Positions 4,914 to 5,202 of a DNA stretch of 5,202 nt are shown here, in pieces; position 1 is the first letter of the stretch, and each line of letters starts with the position of its first letter. The notes beneath the pieces were generated by a model. That model saw only the letters and a program-made list of their open reading frames with translations, did not search any database and was not told the origin of the DNA. The position numbers were made by a program, and so were the translations under genes. The DNA comes from MGOM01 sp035455265 (lineage in GTDB: Bacteria > Chloroflexota > Anaerolineae > Anaerolineales > E44-bin32): assembly GCA_035455265.1 (NCBI GenBank), contig DATIFK010000233.1:1-5202 (forward strand), read 5' to 3'.

Positions 4914-5202
4914 ATGACATCGTCGGAAGACGTCATGCGGGTCCTGGCGGAGACCAGTCGCACGTTCTACATGCCGGTCGCCGCCCTTCCTGATTCCCTC
5001 CGAGAAGCCGTCGCCTCCGGTTACCTGTGCATGCGCGCCATCGACGAGGTCGAAGACCATCCACAGCTGGACCGATCCGCCAAGGCTGAGATCCTGCGGG
5101 GTATCAGTCGGATTCTCCAGGCGCAAGGCTCGATCGAAAGCCTGCGGCGCGCCGGGCTGGAGACCGTATTCGCTCCCTACCACGACCAGCTGGCGGAGGT
5201 TA
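4914..5202 (+). CDS. Squalene/phytoene synthase family protein (partial, C-terminus outside window)
   Basis: This is a probable head-to-head prenyl transferase-like enzyme of isoprenoid (squalene, hopanoid or carotenoid) metabolism. The first 96 residues are visible. LAETSRTFYMPVAALPDSLREAVASGYLCMRAIDEVEDHPQL (11-52) has the family's early SRTF motif and the first aspartate-rich motif D44-E-V-E-D48, equivalent to the DxxxD that binds the prenyl diphosphate through magnesium. Full-length members are near 270-350 residues, so about two thirds, including the second Asp-rich motif, lie to the right. The ATG at 4914 has a strong GGGAGGG at 4902-4908, 5 bases away. It is transcribed away from the sugar operon and is probably functionally unrelated. 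Which product it makes, and whether it is a true synthase or a divergent member, cannot be decided from this fragment. Confidence 0.85.
   Translation, partial: MTSSEDVMRVLAETSRTFYMPVAALPDSLREAVASGYLCMRAIDEVEDHPQLDRSAKAEILRGISRILQAQGSIESLRRAGLETVFAPYHDQLAEV

Noticed and set aside
4621..4917. A 98-codon plus-strand frame ending in an ATGA overlap with the synthase start
   Set aside because: The overlap is suggestive, but the start is inside the candidate operator, no ribosome binding site precedes it, the protein shows no domain, and candidate promoter elements lie within it.
4914..4936. Small bulged inverted repeat ATGAC/GTCAT over the synthase start codon
   Set aside because: Arms are 5 bp with an inner 3-bp helix and a bulge; too short to distinguish from chance in coding sequence.
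4655..4963. A 102-codon minus-strand frame across the spacer and synthase start
   Set aside because: It covers the antisense of the synthase start and its strong ribosome binding site, and its sequence looks like non-coding translation.

Overview
The window is GC-rich bacterial DNA. It holds the upstream part of one sugar-uptake operon on the minus strand and the first third of an unrelated gene on the plus strand. No rRNA, tRNA, insertion sequence, CRISPR array or prophage signal was seen. The likely source is a Chloroflexota (Anaerolineae-like) or similar high-GC bacterium. This is an inference from the Ala/Pro/Thr-rich lipoprotein linker after an LAAC lipobox, from the RbsB/RbsC-type transporter, and from the squalene/phytoene-synthase-family protein whose start resembles proteins of that phylum. 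It has not been tested by search.

Layout, in transcription order on the minus strand: a GntR/FadR-type regulator (4541-3816); a short-chain dehydrogenase (3819-3001) whose GTG start overlaps the regulator's TGA by 4 bases; an RbsC-type permease (2943-1945); a lipoprotein sugar-binding protein (1834-731); and an RbsA-type ATPase (from 581, running off the left edge). All five genes face the same way with no obvious terminator between them, so they probably form one transcription unit. The working model is that a sugar or polyol is captured by the lipoprotein, imported by the permease and ATPase, and oxidised or reduced by the dehydrogenase. The regulator would sense the ligand or a metabolite and control the operon from the divergent spacer at 4542-4913. 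The substrate cannot be named from sequence alone.

The spacers inside the operon are structured. A perfect 11-bp inverted repeat links the dehydrogenase stop codon to the permease ribosome binding site. The leader before the binding-protein gene has a consensus Shine-Dalgarno sequence with no obvious start codon and a small pair of competing hairpins. Two perfect inverted repeats of 12 and 13 bp lie between the binding-protein and ATPase genes. They fit expression tuning inside the operon, with the binding protein made in excess over the ATPase.

On the plus strand a squalene/phytoene synthase family gene starts at 4914 and runs off the right edge. The 372-base divergent spacer holds GTGAA/TTCAC repeats, a CGTCAC/GTGACG inverted repeat and weak promoter candidates. 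I see no clearly new system: the genes are of familiar families, and the most unusual content is the RNA-level and operator-like structure in the spacers.
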